Source of the DNA: Typhlomys cinereus
Lineage: Eukaryota > Chordata > Mammalia > Rodentia > Platacanthomyidae
DNA length: 64,000 nucleotides
Direction: 5' to 3'
Assembly: GCA_023101885.1 (NCBI GenBank)
Contig: JALPQD010000076.1
Span: 572,397-636,396, forward strand
The notes below the pieces were generated by a model, which saw only the letters and a list, made by a program, of their open reading frames with translations, was not told where the DNA came from and made no database searches. Position 1 is the stretch's first letter, and each line of letters begins with the position of its first letter. The position numbers and the translations under genes are program-made. Below, piece after piece: positions 49,409 through 61,122 of this stretch.

Positions 49409-49904
49409 CTAATAAGTTTAAAATAAAAAAATTAAAGATACTTGAGGCAATGGAATGATGCAGCAGGAAGCCTTGCGATGACTCCCTTCCTAACACTGGT
49501 TAAACCAACAGCAGACACTGCACAGGTTATTGTGGCTTACAATAGAGAGCTTTGAAATCAATTCCATTTCCTTTTATGTCATTATGAGCACAGTACAGAA
49601 TTCATATGTAAGTACCTTGATACAGGTAAAAGATGGCATGCATTTTCAAGATTTTAAGAGCTAACTATAACATGAATTCTGAGGATGAACTCTATATCTG
49701 TCTTTTAAATACCATGGTGCTCAAAAATGGTTTACCAGTAACTCTAGATATCAGACTCTTCAAAAATACAATTGAGTTTTTTACAAATATACAATAATAT
49801 TTTTGAAAGGAGCAAGTAGGCAAACCTGCGTATATGGAACAGACTCCTTCAATACAGTAAAATAAAGAAAATTAATAGATACAGAAACATTTGTATGTTA
49901 TGAG
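49409..49904. other. Unassigned sequence
   Basis: Nothing recognised. Confidence 0.4.
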
Positions 49905-49922
49905 GTTTTTCTTTTGCATGTG

Positions 49923-49962
<40 letters not shown>

Positions 49963-50187
49963 AGAAGGTACTGTGTGTGCCTCTGGAGACCCAAGGCTGC
50001 TCTGCCTCCTTTTTGCTTTGTTCTAGGGTTTTTGCTTTGCTCTGGGGTTTTCTAGGTTCCCACTTCCAGGGTCAGAAGTATAGGTGGACACATTTCCCTC
50101 TGGCATTTTTATGTCAGATCTGGAATCCAGACTTAGTCCCTTCTGCTTGAAAGGCAGAGGTTTAACCTCTGAGTAATCTGTCCAACT
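49905..50187 (-). mobile_element. DIP-like SINE, reverse, old
   Basis: A GT run at 49925-49961, 'CTCTGGAGACCCAAGGCTG', an internal repeated 'TTTTGCTTTG' and the reversed head 'CTTGAAAGGCAGAGGTTTAA', 'CTCTGAGTAATCTGTCC'. More diverged than the copies at 8.9, 33.3 and 36.4 kb. Confidence 0.75.
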
Positions 50188-50225
50188 TTGTAATGGGATT
50201 TTTGGTGACTCACATATGATAGATC

Positions 50226-50245
50226 AGATAGATAGATAGATAGAT
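50226..50245. repeat. (GATA)n short repeat
   Basis: Five GATA units. Confidence 0.9.
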
Positions 50246-50397
50246 TAGAAGTGATCAAAACAGAAAGAAATTTGAGCACATGTTTAGTCAATTAAAATCA
50301 TGTCCTGCTTGTCATTAGATATTGGAAACTGGAGTAACATAGGAAAAATGTTGCTAAACATGACTCCCTACTAAAATTATAGTTTAAGCTTGTGATG

Positions 50398-50470
50398 CAG
50401 CCTAGAGATAGAAAATGGACCACGCATGTGTAGGTCCCTAGGTTTAATCCTCAACACCAGAAAAAAAAAT
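50398..50470 (+). mobile_element. ID-like fragment
   Basis: 'GCAGCCTAGAGATAGAAAAT', 'TAGGTCCCTAGGTTTAATCC' and 'TCAACACCAGAAAA' follow the ID order, degraded. Confidence 0.55.
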
Positions 50471-50509
50471 AATATGTATACATATATTTTAAAAAGATGT
50501 ACTTGAGAG

Positions 50510-50789
50510 CTGGGAAATGGCTCAGCAACTAAAAAGGTTGCTGCTCAAGTGAAAGAACTGGAACTCAGAACTGTGTTAAAAGTATTCTGTACGTGTGGCA
50601 GCCCATTTGTAAGCCCGATGCAGGAAGATAAAACTGAGAATCCCCAGCACAAACTGGCTGACTAGACCAGCCCCAATAATGTGCTCTCAGTTAAGTTTCT
50701 CAGCTTAGAGGCTTAGTCTCAAAGCACTAAGGTGCAAAACAGTAGATGATTCCCAATATTATACCACTTGCCCTGGAATCCACATGCAT

Positions 50790-50835
<46 letters not shown>
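50510..50835 (+). mobile_element. B3-type SINE with CA tail
   Basis: 'AGCTGGGAAATGGCTCAGCA', 'TGCTGCTCAAGTGAAAG', 'GTACGTGTGGCAGCCC', 'CCCGATGCAGGAAG' and a CA tail at 50792-50831. Confidence 0.75.
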
Positions 50836-50839
<4 letters not shown>

Positions 50840-51079
50840 CTTGCATGTATCCACATCCAAAACAATACTAAGAAATGAACATGTATATTCATGCATCCCA
50901 TATACACATACATATGAAATGAAAAAAAGGTATACTTTGAATATAAGTAAGAATGTGCTTCATTTCATGTTATCTTTAGTAATATATAGTATCCATAAGT
51001 GAAACTTATTACCTTCAATAGTAATGAAAACTGTAGCAACCAACAAGCTTGACTGTAATTTTACATGGACAAAATTTGG

Positions 51080-51246
51080 TAAATAACCAGGCAGGCCTAT
51101 ATTCTTAGCTACATAGAAGGCTAGAGCAGGAGAATCACAAGCTTAAGATAACTTGAAAAGATATTATCTCAAAATGAAATCAGAAGTACAGGTTGATTGT
51201 GCAGTGCTTCCTTAACATGAGCAAGAACCAGGGTTCAATCACGAGT

Positions 51247-51279
<33 letters not shown>

Positions 51280-51305
51280 ACACACACACACGCACAGACA
51301 CACAT
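51080..51305 (+). mobile_element. B4 SINE (B1 plus ID composite) with CA tail
   Basis: B1-like left half ('AGGCAGGCCTATATTCTTAG', 'GGAGAATCACAAGCTTAAGA', 'TATCTCAAAATG') and ID-like right half ('GTTGATTGTGCAGTGCTTCC', 'AACCAGGGTTCAATCACGAG'), ending in a CA run from about 51247. Confidence 0.72.
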
Positions 51306-51719
51306 ACTTAATTGCATTTTGTTGCAAAAATCACCAACTAATCCAGCAAGCTAAGTTTCTTTCCAAATTTCAATTTTGGAGTTAAAGTTCATACAGTGCA
51401 GTGATATGAAGTTTTTCTTTCCTAAATTCCATTATTTGCCACCCACTTGATAAGTTTTTATGTCTCTTCACTTGGAATTCTGTCATAAGCATCAGAACAG
51501 CATCAATAGTTTTGACTGACGCTTATAGAAGACCTGTGGTTGCTTAGTGATTTAATCTTCAAAACAAAGGACTAAATCAGAACTATTAATCAATGCACTT
51601 CCCTCTTTAATTACTTTAAAACTTAAATAGAGTTCATGGAAACATAGTTTTTGATAAACAGTCACTAAAAAAGAAGTCTTCCCTCCTGGTCTCTCTGAAT
51701 AAAGAAATTTGAAACAAAA
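51306..51719. other. Unassigned sequence
   Basis: Nothing recognised. Confidence 0.4.
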
Positions 51720-52660
51720 TAAAGTTTGAACTCCAGCTAGGAGATGTGGTTTCCCCAGAAATACAATGAGAACATCTCTGCTGTCTGCAGGGCCTCTGAT
51801 ACTAGGGATCTCTAAGCATCACAACCGTCTATTTAAACTTAATGCCTTGAGTTTTTCTTTACTGCAGATCATAAACCCAGGTGTGGAATCTGAGGAAGAC
51901 GCGGCAGGACCCCACATATTTGAGATTTCTCAGTAAGGTGGAACAAAGCAGGTGTTTCTCTCACTGTGTGCACTCTTTCCTCTTTTCCCTCCAGTGCCTC
52001 TCTATCTTTCTCCATCCTCTCTCGCCTCTCCCTCAGTGATTCGAGTTTCTCTATCGCTACACTTGTAACATATTCCTTACCCAGGCTTCAAAGTGATATT
52101 CTCATTTGAAGATAAGCTTCAGGCCCTGTCCCAGGGGAGGACTGCCAACCGTAAGCTGGACAGGGAGGACGAGAGCACGTGAGAGATAGCCAAACACACT
52201 AAAAACCTCTTTTCCAGTGGAGGCCACCGTGCCATAAGTAGACCTTTGTTACTCTATCTGTGAACTCAAGGATCCGTCCTCCCAGGGAGAGCCCCCATCT
52301 GCAGACAGGCTACTCCAAATCGCAGAGCCACTGACAGAACAAAGACCCTGTCCAGGTCTTGACCTCTGCTCAGCACGGGCCAAGTTCAGCTCGGCCATCT
52401 ATCAAAGTTCTGGAATGTGCAGCTAGTCAATACCCACTTTGTGTGGAGAGAGAAAAACTGCTCCTTGGTTGCACTGGGTCGGCAAAGTCTCCCACATCAA
52501 AAGGGCTTCGGTAGCCTCCCAGCAGGTCAAGGCTGGACAATGGAAAGATGTTCGGCAAGTGTACAAAAGACAAATGATGCTTTTATCTTGCATGTTCCCC
52601 CTCCTGCTTACAGGAAGAGTTTATGTTGAAGTCACTTAGCTCTCTGGATCACAGGCTTCG
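51720..52660. other. GC/CpG-richer unique segment, candidate regulatory element
   Basis: Unlike its surroundings, this stretch has no recognised repeat and is visibly less AT-rich. By eye about fifteen CpGs fall in 51890-52660. It contains possible motif matches such as CACGTG (about 52178). No open frame over 70 codons and no splice-site pattern marks an exon. It could be a conserved enhancer, a distal promoter, or an untranslated exon. Confidence 0.3.
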
Positions 52661-53944
52661 GGATTACCTGTTGTTACAAATCAAGTACATTTTGCCATTC
52701 TGTGATGGCAGAGAGAAGAGAAAGAGAGTTGTGCATAAGTAGATTTGCTTTGCAAACAACTTCAACTCATTTGAAGCCCTCATAAAGGCTACAAGACATA
52801 CTGGTCCCCATGAAAAGAAAGGATTAAAAAAGAACGGTGCCTCAAGTCAAGAAGATCACCTTGTATTTTCTGTAATGTCGAATAGCATAATTAAAGTAAA
52901 ATTTAGCCTTATTACATTGCAAGTTTAAGATTCAAGAATGGGGGAAAATGTATAGTGCGCATTCTGAAAAAACCTATCTCTAAGGCAGTTTTCACCAAGC
53001 TTTGGAGTCAAGTGTCCAGTGGAATTTTAGGAAACCTTCAAGAGGTAAAGTGAAGCCACTCTCTTCTGAACTGGAGTTGGAAAGGCCTCCCCCCAAAAAA
53101 TCACTTCTTTTTTTAATCAATTTATTTATATAAAAAAAAAAACTGGTTCACTTCTTGACTGCAGTTATCTTGAAGACAAGAATCTGAAATGTTAACCAAG
53201 TTGGGCCAAAACAAACACCTTGAAGACATTACATCACCTACCTTGCACAAGGTTAAAGTTCTTGTTGTCCCTAAAACATACATTGATTCCAAGGGGAAAT
53301 CACCTACTACTATGAATGAGCTATTGGCTTCAGTGTGCAGTTTGCTTTATTTGTCTCTAAAGTTCTCAGTTAAAGGTGGAGGATGGACTGGGATGGAAAA
53401 GGCTAAAAATCAGAGAAATTCATTTCCAGTCTCAATCCACAACCCAACTCCAAGAGATTTCCTAAGTCTTCCTATTGTGCCTTAAGATCAAAAGTTGATG
53501 TCAACACCTCTATTCCTGCCACATAGGTTTCTTATTTCAAATAGATCAATGTATATAAAATTGGTTTGGAAAAGAAGCCTGAACAACATGGTTAAAATGC
53601 ATCTCACTGATATGGAATGTATTTTTCTCTATTTGTTTGTTACCTGTTCCACTTGCAGTTTGATTTCTTTAGCAAAGAATTCATTGCACAATAGAAAATT
53701 TGAGTTCCACAGGACGTTTTTCCTTGAATGCCAAACATATGATAAAGAAAAACTTAATTTGAAACAAAATCCCATATTTGGTCAGGTCAGTAGATATTAA
53801 AAATGCTTATTTAAAGTCATCTCAATTTCAGGTAGACAAATACCCATGGTCTATTAACTTAAAGAATAACTAGATATTTTGAGGGTGATTAAATCCTAAA
53901 TTCAAGTAAAATGACTATGTGTTTTCATGTTTGTGTATGTATAC
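52661..53944. other. Unassigned sequence
   Basis: No gene recognised. Frames at 53189-53485 and 53495-53800 (98 and 101 codons) lack domains. Confidence 0.4.
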
Positions 53945-53949
53945 ATGTA

Positions 53950-54174
53950 TATAATAAGCTTGAAATCAGCATTTAGATTTCATCCTCTCTATGGTTGACC
54001 AAACTGATTGGTCATCAAGTTCCAGAGATCCAACTGTCTCTGGCAAACCCCAAGCATGGACTTTATGTTATATATGTACCATAGTGCCTGCCATACAGGT
54101 TCTGGGGATTGGAACTAAGGTCCTCATACTTACACAGTAAACACTCTACTAACCGAGCCATTTACCCAGCCCCC
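53950..54174 (-). mobile_element. B3-type SINE, reverse
   Basis: 'GGTTCTGGGGATTGGAACTA', 'AGGTCCTCATACTTACACAG' and 'CGAGCCATTTACCCAGCCCC' are the reversed B3 head. Upstream is degraded. Confidence 0.8.
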
Positions 54175-54544
54175 AAACTGGCTATCCAAAAACATAGCTT
54201 TAGAAAAGAAAAATTAAAGTATGTTTATTCATATTTCTTAAAGTTTAACCACTTTAATTAAGGTTGGCAGCTTTGGTCACAAAATGTATAGCACTACTGA
54301 GATACAATTTAGTCCTCATACAGTTTACTTATTTAAATGCACACTTTTAATGAATTTTGGTATATTTATAAAGTTGGCAATCATAGCTGTTACTGTATAA
54401 CATTTGCATTGTCCCCTAACCAAGTACACCAGTCAGCAGTAACTCTGCATTGTCTCTCACTCATCCCTAAATAACAACTAAGTTTTTTTGTTTCTAAAAA
54501 ATATCTATTTTTGGACTTTTAGAAATTTACATGGGTATATATGT
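54175..54544. other. Unassigned sequence
   Basis: Nothing recognised. Confidence 0.4.
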
Positions 54545-54552
54545 GGTATGTG

Positions 54553-54601
<49 letters not shown>

Positions 54602-54872
54602 CATGTAGAGACTAGAAGCTGAAACTGATCATCTTCCTTGATCACGCTCCACTGTATTTACTAAGACAGGATCCTTTGCTGAAACCAAAGCTCCCCAACT
54701 CAGCTTTGTTCAGCTAGCAAGCTTGCCCCAGGAATCCACTCTTTCTCCTTTCTGAAGTCTGGGGTTATAGGCATGTTGCCACACCTACTTGGCATTCTTG
54801 GATGTACTGGGGATTCAGACTCTTGTCCTTTGGGCTTGTAAGTCTTTATCTATTGAGACATCATCCAAGTCT
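54545..54872 (-). mobile_element. B3/RSINE-type SINE, reverse, with GT run
   Basis: A GT run at 54556-54599 (reverse of a CA tail), 'ACTAAGACAGGATCCTTTGC', 'GGGGTTATAGGCATGTTGCC', 'GTACTGGGGATTCAGACTC', and a reversed head remnant near 54860. Confidence 0.75.
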
Positions 54873-55454
54873 TGTATTCCTAGACATTCTATGTATGGTT
54901 TCATTAATTCCTGGTCTGTTTTGACTGTCCTCCTTCACTTATGTCTTTTAGTTTCATTCGTCACTTTTAGTTTCATTCATCACTGATCAGAGCTCATTCC
55001 TCTCATTGCCAACTAATAATACTCAATGGAATAGATACCCTACATTTTATTTACCCACTCATTGATTGATGGAGATCTTAATCATTATCAATCAACAAAT
55101 TAAAACTGTAATAAACTCTTTGACTAAAAAGACAAACAAAGCAAGTATTGAGAAAGTATAGAAAACTGGAATGCTTAATTTTTCCACCAGGAATACATAA
55201 AAACTGTGCAGCTACTTGGTGAAAGTTTGGTGTATATTCAAGCTGTTAAATATTGTGATAACCTATGGTCCCAGCCCCAAACTCTATGGAAGGTATATGC
55301 TCTAGCAGTTTTTTCTCTTCATTTTGTTGTTGTGTGTGCTTGATTGCTTTGACTTTAAATATCATCTAAGAAGCATTGTGAAACAGAAGTTCTATTGTCT
55401 GGAAGAGTTCTCTTTATCATTCTTAAGTAAAATTACTGAGTGATATTTTAAAGT
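54873..55454. other. Unassigned sequence
   Basis: Around 54940-54980 there is a local duplication of 'TTTAGTTTCATTC' and 'CATCACT'. Nothing else recognised. Confidence 0.4.
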
Positions 55455-55655
55455 ATTCATTTATTTACGTATTTGCTTTTTGTTTATTTGAAGGAGTGGA
55501 AGGGGGTGGAGGAAGGCATGCCATGGCACCCAGAGAGAGATCAGAGGACAACTTTCAGAAGCCAGTTCTCCCTTCTACCATATGGGTTTCTGGGGTTTGA
55601 CCTCTAATCGCAAACAAACAGGCATCTTAGCTACTGAACTATCTCACTGGCTCCC
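55455..55655 (-). mobile_element. B3-type SINE, reverse
   Basis: 'CAGAGGACAACTTTCAGAAG', 'CCTTCTACCATATGGGTTTC' and 'GAACTATCTCACTGGCTCCC' follow the reversed B3 order. Confidence 0.8.
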
Positions 55656-55707
55656 AAAATGAATGATTTTCTTAAATACACCAATAGAAGTAAGTACTTA
55701 TTATTTT

Positions 55708-55708
55708 G

Positions 55709-55740
<32 letters not shown>

Positions 55741-55749
55741 CAGAGAGAG
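55708..55749. repeat. (GA)n microsatellite
   Basis: About 20 GA units with two CA interruptions. Confidence 0.95.
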
Positions 55750-56219
55750 CACTTCTGACTTTTTGTGTATAATCAAAGCCCTCATCTTCAAAAATTACCT
55801 CCCTTCATTTTGGTAAGCAACCAGCCAGCACTGTGTGAAGACATCTCAATTTCCTTCAAGGTGTTTCTTGACTGCGTTTATTTTCACTGAGTTCTTTCTT
55901 TCATGTAGATCCTCCACCTGTTTTTAAGCCAGCTCTAGGTTACTAACCAACATAATTAGAAGTTGTATAAATATCATTGTGTCCTATTTATTATTCAGTA
56001 AATGATGGCAAAAATGTCTTATATGGTCAGTGAGAAAGTTTGTAAAAAAAAGCTTTCTCAGTCTATTTTGTTGTTGTTGTTGAATCTGTATATGTGGAAT
56101 TCACAGACACAGAGAGCTGGATATATGTAGGAAAGCAGATCAGTCACACAGTGGTTTCTCAGTACATATTTTTATAGCAAACATAACTGGAAGAGAGCAG
56201 GAGCTAGTGAAGGGAACAC
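55750..56219. other. Unassigned sequence
   Basis: Nothing recognised. Confidence 0.4.
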
Positions 56220-56569
56220 TGTCATGGTTTGAATGTGAGTTGTCCCCCATAGGCTCAGGTGCTTGAATCCTTAGCTGTTGTCAGTTTGGAAAGGAGGTGG
56301 AGCCTTGCCTGAGGGGATAAGCCTGAGGGAGACTGGTTAGCCCCACCCTGGTTCCACTAGTAGTCTGCTCTAGCAGCCTTCAATTTGCTCTCTCAGCCTC
56401 CTTGTCTACAGTGACCTAATCCTCCTCCAGCTTCTGCCACCCACTAAGCCTTTCCTATGAGATTGGACTATATTTCACCTCTGGAATCTTAAGCCAAATC
56501 AGTCTCCTTTTTCTCCCGTTACGTTGCTTGAGTCCAAGTGTTTTCTCATAGCAGAAAGAGTAGCTGACA
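56220..56569 (+). mobile_element. ORR1-like MaLR solo LTR
   Basis: Starts TGTCATGGTTTGAATGTGAG, 'TGTCCCCCATAGGCTCAGG', 'AGGAGGTGGAGCCTTGCC', 'GGAATCTTAAGCCAAATC', and ends near 'CATAGCAGAAAGAGTAGCTG'. Flanking AACAC and AATAC suggest a 5-bp duplication with one mismatch. Confidence 0.85.
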
Positions 56570-56984
56570 AATACATTCTACAAGGTGTGGGACTTATGCA
56601 GGGAAGGCATGAGATCAGATGCATTTCAGAATGAATGTCCTGGCTATAGAAAGTGTTTTGGGGAAGAACATGTAGACAGGATGTAGGCCTTGAACTTACC
56701 CCTAAGGATGAACATAAAAAGGTAGTAAGGAGCAGTAATGTTTGACTCTATGAAGCTTAGGGATTGAAGGAGTGAAGAGAGGACAGTGGAGGTGTTGTAA
56801 GGCTCACGTTAGCTGTGACTTCACAGGAACACTGTTGCCTGGGCAGGAACTTCCTCAAGTGAGGGTGGAGAGGAAAAAATGTAGGGAAAAAGAACTGGTA
56901 GAGATGGAAGCAACCATAATATATTATGTACAAGTATCAGTTGTCAATAAGCAAAATTTGGCAGTAAGTAAAAAAATTCATGTG

Positions 56985-56986
<2 letters not shown>
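56570..56986. other. Unassigned sequence
   Basis: Nothing recognised. Confidence 0.4.
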
Positions 56987-57029
<43 letters not shown>

Positions 57030-57032
57030 ACA
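56987..57032. repeat. (CA)n microsatellite
   Basis: About 22 CA units with a terminal CATACACACA. Confidence 0.95.
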
Positions 57033-57879
57033 GAGGAGTGTGTGGTACATTATGTGAGGGTTCAACTCTTGATGCCACCAGTCAAGGAACCAAGGAATTA
57101 TGGAAAGCAGGAGAGAGGCCTGGAAAACACCCTCTCCTGGTACCTATAAGGAAGCATAGCCCTGCTCACACCTTGACATTGGACTTCTACCTCCATATCA
57201 AGACAATAAGCCTGTGCTATAGAAGCCACTCAACCAGCAGTACTTTGTTATGGTAGCCCAGGAAACTGATGGCACTCCAGAGGACTCCCAGCTAATGCAG
57301 CCAGTGCCCCCTTGTGTTTTTTCCATCCAGCAGTGGGGAAATTTGTTCTTATCTTTGCTCTCTTATTCTCAGAGGCTGTTGGGTGGGTAAGTAACCTCCT
57401 GTGCGATCAGTCCCAACCCCCAGCCCTCAGGGCCGAGGAGCCTCAGCACAGCTCAGTTTCCGTGAAGAACCTAGTATCACGCCATGTGACACTGAACAAG
57501 TGTTCAGCCCTGCTTGAAATAAGTCAGGTAGTGTTATTGTCCCCAGTTTGTGCATGTGTGTGAACAAATGAGAGGGAAAGAAGAGATCTTAAAGGAGAAG
57601 AGAGTGATGTGTAATGTGTTTCAACCTGTGTTATGACAGCAAACTATTTGGGGAGAAAGAAAGGAAGGAGGAAGAGCAGGGTGGAGATTGAAAGACTTGG
57701 GGGGGGGCAGGGGAGACAAATCAGAACATGTATAATGATACATATATGTAAAAATATCATAAGACCCCCATGACATCGTATACTAACCTAAATTAGTAAT
57801 ACAAAAATCAACAAGGAGTAAGGCTATTTCCAACGGATTTCCAAGTCAAGTGCAAACAATTCTCAGAAGGGTGAAGAGG
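57033..57879. other. Unassigned sequence, locally GC-richer
   Basis: No gene or repeat recognised. The part at about 57280-57500 is GC-richer. No domain in the frames. Confidence 0.4.
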
Positions 57880-57884
57880 ATTCC

Positions 57885-58450
57885 TGTTCCCCTCCTTCCT
57901 CCTCATTAAATCTCTTACTTCTGTCCCATCAGCAATCCAGCGGGTTTCTCTTGTTCCCCTTAATCATAAGATTACTACTATGGCTGTCAATCCCTTGCCT
58001 CCAGGGGTCTCGGTGCCCTTAACAGATGCTAGACTTTATGAGGGCAACAGTGCGCTGGACATTGCGCAGGGCATGCAAAGTTCCATTATGATTGCTTTGG
58101 CCCCAACTATTGTTGAGAATCTTGCAAATCGTTGCTCCTCCCATCCTTTTGCTCTTACAATCTTACCGCCCCCTCTTCCGCAAATGTCCCTGAGCTCCAG
58201 GATGGGGAGAGATTAGGCTGTCCTAGTTCTATGTGATTGATATAGAGTCTCTGAAGTTCTGGATTGTGGTTTGTTGATTTTCTTTTGCAGTTTTTCTGCT
58301 CCTGCAATTCCCTTCACTCCATTCTGCTGGGCACTGTATGTCACCCCCTGGCCAGAGACAAAAAGCTGTTAAACTGGAGTCTTGTTGTAATAGCACATTC
58401 AAGGGTAGATGTAATAAGAGTAGGAAACCTCACTGAGGGCGGGGGGCTTT
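57885..58450 (-). mobile_element. L1 3' UTR fragment, reverse
   Basis: Parallel to the big L1's 3' UTR: 'CTCTTACAATCTTACCGCCC', 'CTGAGCTCCAGGATGGGGAG', 'GGCCAGAGACAAAAAGCTGT' and 'AATAAGAGTAGGAAACC' (compare 22450). No poly(T) end is obvious at its left edge, so the 3' terminus is degraded. Confidence 0.85.
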
Positions 58451-58812
58451 GATATGAGGAAGAATACCCCTTGAGCCATTTGCAGGTGAGACCTCACCCT
58501 GCGCCTTTGTATTGCTGAGCCTTCCTTGTTGGCCACTTAATTTTGTAAGTCTCATAACAGAAACATGTATTGCACACAGTGATATTTCTACTGTGGTCCT
58601 AAATGTGTCTCTGTTCAAAATTTCAAACTATACTACAGCATGAGGCTAACCATGTCTAAAAATATCACACTTGTTAAGACAACAATTGAACTGATCTTGG
58701 ATTTTATCCCTTTCACCATAGCATAAATTGCTTTATTAAAAACTCAGCCACAAAGTCTACCGGAGCCTTATCTTACATGATGCTCTCTTTTTCTGCTATT
58801 GAGATTGATTAT
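58451..58812. other. Unassigned sequence
   Basis: Nothing recognised. Confidence 0.4.
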
Positions 58813-58888
58813 TCGGGTTGGGATTGCAGTTCAGTGTTACAGTGATTGTTAAGCATGCAAGGGCCCCATTTCTCCCATACTTCTGGGA
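58813..58888 (+). mobile_element. ID-like SINE
   Basis: 'GGTTGGGATTGCAGTTCAGT', 'AGCATGCAAGGGCCCC' follow the ID head. Diverged. Confidence 0.65.
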
Positions 58889-59421
58889 AGCAAATGGAAA
58901 GATTCATTAAGGATACTGTTATAATCTCCTAAACTTATTATTCTTTTCTAAAGTATCATTGCAAGTCCAATTTCTTTTAGGACCAATCAACCATGAAACA
59001 AACAAGGAAGGAAACACCACTATTCCATTCTAGGCTTGGAATCCACAGCTCTCCCCGGTAAGACCGCCCCAGACCATGATATTATCAGTATGTTTTAAGT
59101 AGTTGTCCAAATGTTACTGAAACTATCACATGCCAACTTGGGAAAAATGCTGTGCATGCTTCTGAGATAAAAACACCATCATTAGCTTCATGCAAGGAGT
59201 GTATCTGGAAGTAATCTTTCTCACTGTCTTTTTTTTCCCCTTCTTATCAATATTATTGCAATTAAACTGAAAATTCATAGGGAGCGCAATGACATACCTT
59301 AAAGTCAAAGAATAACACTCTGCCATCACACAGTTACTAGTAATTGAATATGGTAATGTATTTCTAAAATGTTCTTCCAGTTTTGACCCCAGTAAGAATT
59401 TTCAATGTTTTATTTTAAAAG
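58889..59421. other. Unassigned sequence
   Basis: Nothing recognised. Confidence 0.4.
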
Positions 59422-59426
59422 CAAAA

Positions 59427-59843
59427 TGTCATGGTTAGGCACAGGTGTCAACTTGATAGTTGAGAATTTGAGCTGTTGGACACATTTGTAGAGAATTAAT
59501 TATTGAGTTAAGCCCAGAGCAAACCTGCAGAAGACTATCTAGCTGATGGGGAAGACACAGCTAGACATGAGAAGGTAGGTGGGACTAGGTCTTGGAATAA
59601 ATAGACAGCTGATTCATAAAGTTGCATCCTTGTGTACACTTGGCCAGACATGTTGGTCTGACAAGTAAGGATTGTCCCTTCCTCAGCCATTGTAGAGATG
59701 GTGTGGTCAGTTTCCTTGGCCCTGATGCTGGTGTGAGCTCTCCTGTCAAGCTGGATTGAGAACTATAACTGGACAATCATAAGAAAAAAATAAACCTCTT
59801 GTTCCCTTAAGCCTTTTGATCCTGATTTATCAGCAACCATGCA
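59427..59843 (+). mobile_element. MT-like MaLR solo LTR, clean ends
   Basis: Starts TGTCATGGTTAGGCACAGG and ends '...CAGCAACCATGCA', with the AATAAA signal in 'GAAAAAAATAAACCTCTTG'. Perfect 5-bp duplications CAAAA at 59422-59426 and 59844-59848 confirm both ends. It is the best copy to define the family in this window; reverse copies lie at 17.4, 32.3 and 45.3 kb. Confidence 0.9.
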
Positions 59844-60050
59844 CAAAACAAACAGTATCTTTCTGTTTAATAACAAGCAGAATCCAAGTTTATCTTCTGA
59901 CATTATTTTGGTTGATAGACAGTGGTCATACACCTTTGTGAAACATGTGAGGTCATTCAATACATCTATGCATTGCATGCCTATTAACTCAGGACATACT
60001 GAGTCTCCATAGGCTAAAAATTTTATCTGTTCTTGGTGATGAATGCATCA

Positions 60051-60135
60051 TGGCCTGGGGGTGTAGCTCAGAGGCAGAGCACTTGCCCAGCATGCAGGTG
60101 AGCCTCTACTCCATCTCTAGTAACACAATATAGAA
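60051..60135 (+). mobile_element. ID SINE
   Basis: 'GGCCTGGGGGTGTAGCTCAG', 'AGAGCACTTGCCCAGCATGC' and 'CTCCATCTCTAGTAACAC' match the ID head. Its purine tail grows into the next repeat. Confidence 0.85.
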
Positions 60136-60336
60136 AAGAAGAAAAAAAGGAAAGGAGGGAAAGAGGGAAGGAAGGAAGGAAGGAACGAACGAACGAACGA
60201 AGGAACGAACGAACGAACGAAGGAACGAACGAACGAAGGAACGAAGGAATGAAGGAAAGAAAGAAGGAGGGAGGAAGGAAAGGAAGAAGGAAGGGAGGGA
60301 GGGAGGGAGGGAGGGAAGGAGGGAGGGAGGGAGGGT
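60136..60336. repeat. Purine-rich expansion with (GAAC)n core
   Basis: GAAAGGAAAG units, then GAAC/GAAG units at about 60180-60245, then GGAGGGAGGG units to 60333. It starts at the ID SINE tail, from which it probably expanded. Long frames (Pro/Ser/Phe) are artefacts. Confidence 0.9.
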
Positions 60337-60455
60337 TTCAAAAATCTCAATCTCTTCTAGATATTTTTTAATTAAACAATACAAAATTGCTGACTATAAG
60401 TATAACCAGATAGTAAAATAAAAAGTTGGGAAATGACACCTGACCTTCCCCTACT

Positions 60456-60835
60456 ATTGTGTCTGTTGGGTTCAAAGGAATGGACCCTGAGATTTGTAAC
60501 TTTCAGAAGACTCTCACACTGAGAGTAGTGGAGAACTCATTACCAGTGAGGGAAGGAATGTATATCCCCACACCTCTGACATCTTTGCAGAATAGTGAGT
60601 GTAGCCACACCTGGAGCAGAATTGCTAGTCATGTGCATTTCTTGTTTGTCCTGTTGTTTGACACCTCGACACTTCTGCTCAGAGGAAGCAATAGAACTTG
60701 ACTAAGCCTCTTCCCAATATGGCCACATTGAATAAACTTCCTTCTTCACTTTTGCCATCAGTTTGAATTCTTATTAATTTAATGAAGGTGGGTGTTTGAA
60801 CCAGAGGCAAAAACCTGGCTCTCATAGTCCAGTGA
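60456..60835 (+). mobile_element. Candidate LTR or LTR fragment
   Basis: Ends with 'ATATGGCCACATTGAATAAA', close to 'ATATGGCTGTATTGAATAAA' in the right part of the interrupted LTR at 32.75 kb. That shared poly(A)-signal end suggests one family of ERV LTRs. Family and boundaries unclear. Confidence 0.4.
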
Positions 60836-61077
60836 CATAATTATTTCTGTGCATCTGAATGCCAGAACTCATTTCCCTTTGTCCCTGCGAACCAACTTTC
60901 TTTTCCCAGCTCCCCCCACCCCCACCCTCAGCCTGTGACTGCTGCACTTCTCTGTGCACTCAGGCTGCACCTGTCGGCGAGGTCAAGTCAACTGTCTCTC
61001 AGTTAACATTCTGGATACTAGGTCGATTCAGATTACTGAAATATCAGGGTATCATCCTTTCTATGGTTGAATGGTAC

Positions 61078-61080
<3 letters not shown>

Positions 61081-61119
<39 letters not shown>
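61081..61119. repeat. (GT)n microsatellite
   Basis: About 19 GT units, inside the old reversed L1. Confidence 0.95.

Positions 61120-61122
<3 letters not shown>

Noticed and set aside
60106..60384. Repeated Ser/Phe/Arg frame, e.g. 'RSFVRSF' units
   Set aside because: It is the translation of the (GAAC)/(GAAG) repeat on the reverse strand.
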